Translations under genes and position numbers: made by a program
Notes under the pieces: generated by a model
The model's input: the letters and a program-made list of their open reading frames with translations, nothing else
Databases searched by the model: none
Told to the model about the DNA's origin: nothing
In this document: positions 42,191 through 44,055 of the stretch, piece by piece
Layout of the letters: each line of letters starts with the position of its first letter
Numbering within the stretch: position 1 is the stretch's first letter
NCBI GenBank assembly: GCA_017475785.1
Contig: JAFVEX010000161.1
Location: forward strand, 1 to 44,055
Reading direction: 5' to 3'
From: Eubacterium sp.
GTDB lineage: Bacteria; Bacillota_A; Clostridia; Lachnospirales; Lachnospiraceae
DNA length: 44,055 bases

Positions 42191-43516
42191 ATGTATGTAG
42201 GCCGATATGAACCTGTCGCAATTCCCAAGAATGGCAAACTACACATTCAGAAAAACGGATATGTATACTGGTCGAATGCCTCAAGGTGGAATAATGAAAA
42301 GAAGCAGAGTATCGACAATCGGGTTTCTATTGGAAAAGTTATTCCGAATCAACCCGGTATGATGTATCCCAACAAAAAATATTTTGACATCTTTGGGGTA
42401 GATCCGGATAAGAAAGGAAAAGAAAAAGCGGGAATGAACAGTATACTCAGAGATCTGAATGTTGAAAATTTCAGAGGGATCAACAAGCTTAGCATTAAAG
42501 ATATGCGTCGCCTTGTTTTACTGTCAGGTAATAATAATGTCGGGAAGAGTTCTGTTCTGGAAGCTGTCTTTTTCATGATGGATCATCTTTCTCCGGAGTC
42601 GTTTAACCGTATGAACGCCTTCCGTGGGTTAAGTGTACCGACAAATGGAGTTGGTTTATGGGAACCTCTTTTTTATCAGATGAACCCAGAAAATACAATT
42701 ATGATTCAGGCAGCTCGAGGGGAGGATACTCTGACTCTTTCATATAAAAAGGATGAAAGCTATATCCCTGCTTTGAATGGAGGGATTCCCAAAGACGTAG
42801 CAGGGAGCTTTCAATCTTCTGCAAAGAGGGATTATACTCTGAGGTTTGATTTCCGCGTAGAAGGATCTACTAATTATTCTGAAGTCGGACATTATACCAC
42901 AAGTGAAAATGGAACGCTCCGTGAGATTGCAGATGATAATGGGAGTAAGCAATTAATGCAGCTCACATATACCTCGTTTGTGAACAATAATTATGTCCGC
43001 ACAGACAGGGCTATTCTGGACCGCATGGGAAAAGCAGAAATCAATGGTGAAAAGCAGAACATAATTGGCTTTTTGCAGCGAATTGATCCTTCTATAAGTG
43101 ATATTGTTACTATATCCATAAATGGTTTTTCACAGTTGTATATAAATACCAACAAGAAGCTTCTTCCGATCCAGTTCTCCGGAGACGGTATTAACAAATT
43201 GTTATATATCGTTTTAAGCATTATGGATGCCAGGAACGGAATTCTCTTAATCGACGAAATAGATACTGGTTTTCATTACTCTATGTACAAGGACTTGTGG
43301 AAAATAGTATCTGAGGTCAGCCGTGATTATAACTGTCAGGTAATAGCTACGACGCACAGTTACGAAAATATTATAGGTGCAATCGAAGGTGTGGAAGACT
43401 ATCCGGAAGAGTTCTCTTTTTATCGACTTGGTTATGACAAGGGCGGACTCAAATCTTTTCGTTCAAGCTATGATCTTCTAAAAAGTGCATTACGTTCCGA
43501 TATGGAGGTGCGCTGA
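42191..43516 (+). CDS. Chimeric protein: transposase N-terminus fused to an OLD/AAA-family ATPase
   Basis: A 441-residue frame. Residues 1-70 (YEPVAIPKNGKLHIQK, YVYWSN, VSIGKV, YFDIFG) look like the N-terminal segment of an IS1634/IS4-like transposase. From residue 82 (MNSILRDLNVENFRGI) a complete AAA_15/21-type ATPase begins: Walker A GNNNVGKSS (113-121), Walker B ILLIDEIDTGFH, and a late ATTHS motif. The two parts are joined in one frame without a stop. The start at 42191 has AAAGGA before it; the original ATPase start was probably at 42434. The strong promoter is upstream. Its stop overlaps the next start (TGATG), the layout of ATPase-TOPRIM defence pairs such as PARIS. Fusion is visible; function is inference. 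Confidence 0.7.
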   Translation: MYVGRYEPVAIPKNGKLHIQKNGYVYWSNASRWNNEKKQSIDNRVSIGKVIPNQPGMMYPNKKYFDIFGVDPDKKGKEKAGMNSILRDLNVENFRGINKLSIKDMRRLVLLSGNNNVGKSSVLEAVFFMMDHLSPESFNRMNAFRGLSVPTNGVGLWEPLFYQMNPENTIMIQAARGEDTLTLSYKKDESYIPALNGGIPKDVAGSFQSSAKRDYTLRFDFRVEGSTNYSEVGHYTTSENGTLREIADDNGSKQLMQLTYTSFVNNNYVRTDRAILDRMGKAEINGEKQNIIGFLQRIDPSISDIVTISINGFSQLYINTNKKLLPIQFSGDGINKLLYIVLSIMDARNGILLIDEIDTGFHYSMYKDLWKIVSEVSRDYNCQVIATTHSYENIIGAIEGVEDYPEEFSFYRLGYDKGGLKSFRSSYDLLKSALRSDMEVR

Positions 43517-43722
43517 TGCCGACTGAACGTAAGAAAATTGTCAAGCCATACTTGCTTCTTTGTGAAGGAAGAGACGCAGCTATCAACGTAAACATAAAAA
43601 TAAACTCCACACCTATTTATCTTCCAGCAATGAATATGTCACTATGCAGCTTGGATTGGCATCAAGCGCCGGCGCATTTAATTGGTCGTGTGATGAGCTT
43701 GAACCTCTTAAGGTTTTTTTAA
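43516..43722 (+). pseudogene. Truncated TOPRIM-like partner of the ATPase
   Basis: A 68-residue frame that begins well: GGAGGTG before ATG, one-base overlap with the ATPase stop, and an opening MPTERKKIVKPYLLLCEGRDA like the first strand of DUF3226/DUF4435-type TOPRIM proteins, with the catalytic Glu of LLCEG. After residue 21 the likeness ends and the frame stops at 68, where full partners run to 200 or more. In the other frame, 43620-43752 reads SSNEYVTMQLGLASSAG and more, coding-like and also ending, so a frameshift or junction lies near 43580-43620. The pair is probably inactive. Confidence 0.55.
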
Positions 43723-43725
43723 CCA

Positions 43726-44055
43726 ATGGGTTTGGGACTGCGGAAAAGTAAGACTATGATTCTGGATGAAAGTCACCACGGAGCCTCGGCTACTGTTCAG
43801 GGTGTACTGCGAGAGGTGAAAGCAAGATATGTCTATGGAGTGACGGCAACGCCGATCCGGGAGGATGGGCTGGAAAAGATCAACTATATGATCATGGGGC
43901 CTGTCAGGTATCGCTTCACAGCGAAAGACAGGGCAAAAGAGCAGGGCATTGCCCATATGGTCTATCCGCGATTTACCCGTACGGCCAGCCTGCGCAGCCA
44001 GAGGATGCATATAAACGATGCATATGTTTTGGTCAGGGACAGCGAATCCAGAAAT
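43726..44055 (+). pseudogene. DEAD/DEAH helicase fragment, 5'-truncated, runs off the window
   Basis: The frame from 43726 is open to the right edge (110 codons). It has motif II MILDESHHG (around residue 11-19) and motif III VTATP, then GPVRYRFTAKDRA and MVYPRFTR. The pattern resembles the large DEAD/DEAH helicases of restriction or TOTE-type conflict systems. Motif I (Walker A), which should lie 50 or more residues upstream, is missing, because the sequence before 43726 belongs to other debris. So the gene has lost its 5' part, unless the start of the gene lies elsewhere. The right-hand end cannot be judged. Confidence 0.6.

Noticed and set aside
43620..43752. Coding-like stretch in another frame after the truncated TOPRIM gene
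   Set aside because: Ends in a stop and has no start; I could not tie it to a family, so it is mentioned only as a sign of a frameshift or joint.

Overview
The window looks like the chromosome of a Gram-positive anaerobe of the Clostridia, most likely Lachnospiraceae. The evidence is strong AGGAGG-type ribosome binding sites, YesM/YesN-type two-component proteins, an NADP-type gdhA, AraC-type regulators, small Cys-rich proteins and the general style of the proteins. This is inferred from protein style only; there is no rRNA in the window.

Layout. 1-3410: tail of a LacI-like or sugar-binding protein, then an inositol set (iolG, iolI, iolH) with two palindromic promoter regions. 3524-7204: housekeeping genes, namely an S1-domain RNA-binding protein on the minus strand, glutamate dehydrogenase gdhA, and a metallo-beta-lactamase-fold hydrolase. 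7225-14875: a carbohydrate cluster. A minus-strand AraC regulator fused to a catalytically degenerate GH39 domain diverges from an operon of a GPH sugar symporter, a double alpha/beta-hydrolase esterase, a metallo-hydrolase and a second esterase. The operon ends at a strong terminator, and four AWTCGGTR half-sites lie in the divergent promoter. 15081-17395: an AAA ATPase, a MazEF-type toxin-antitoxin pair with a nested palindromic operator, and a Cys-rich protein. 17440-23043: a sensor kinase, a response regulator and a sugar-binding lipoprotein, all carrying low-complexity or tandem-repeat inserts. 23291-28336: a catabolic operon of a GolD/DthD-like dehydrogenase, DhaK, DhaL, an NCS1-like permease and RpiB. 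This gene set points to oxidation, phosphorylation and isomerisation of a small polyol (glycerol, threitol or erythritol) into the pentose-phosphate pathway. 28508-33395: murA, metK and an OmpR-type two-component pair.

Right end. The response regulator ending at 33395 appears to be the attachment site of an 8.5 kb integrated element (33378-41886). A 14-bp identical core is present at both junctions, and both copies encode the same C-terminus, GYRFKI-stop. TTACTACC repeats, probably integrase arm sites, lie just inside both ends. A remnant of a tyrosine-recombinase arm-binding domain sits at the left end. Cargo is a BceRS/BceAB-like antimicrobial-peptide sensing and transport module with a TNACA-N4-TGTNA operator, an ADP-ribosyltransferase-like protein, and an AlbA/HATPase/winged-helix regulator. 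Beyond the element (42100-44055) lies defence-gene debris: a transposase N-terminus fused in frame to an OLD/PARIS-like ATPase, a truncated TOPRIM-like partner, and a helicase fragment that lacks its Walker A region and runs off the window.

The items most worth checking are the att-site element with its cargo pair, the pseudo-GH39 sensor with its four operator half-sites, and the three-component sensor feeding a DhaM-less DhaKL pathway.
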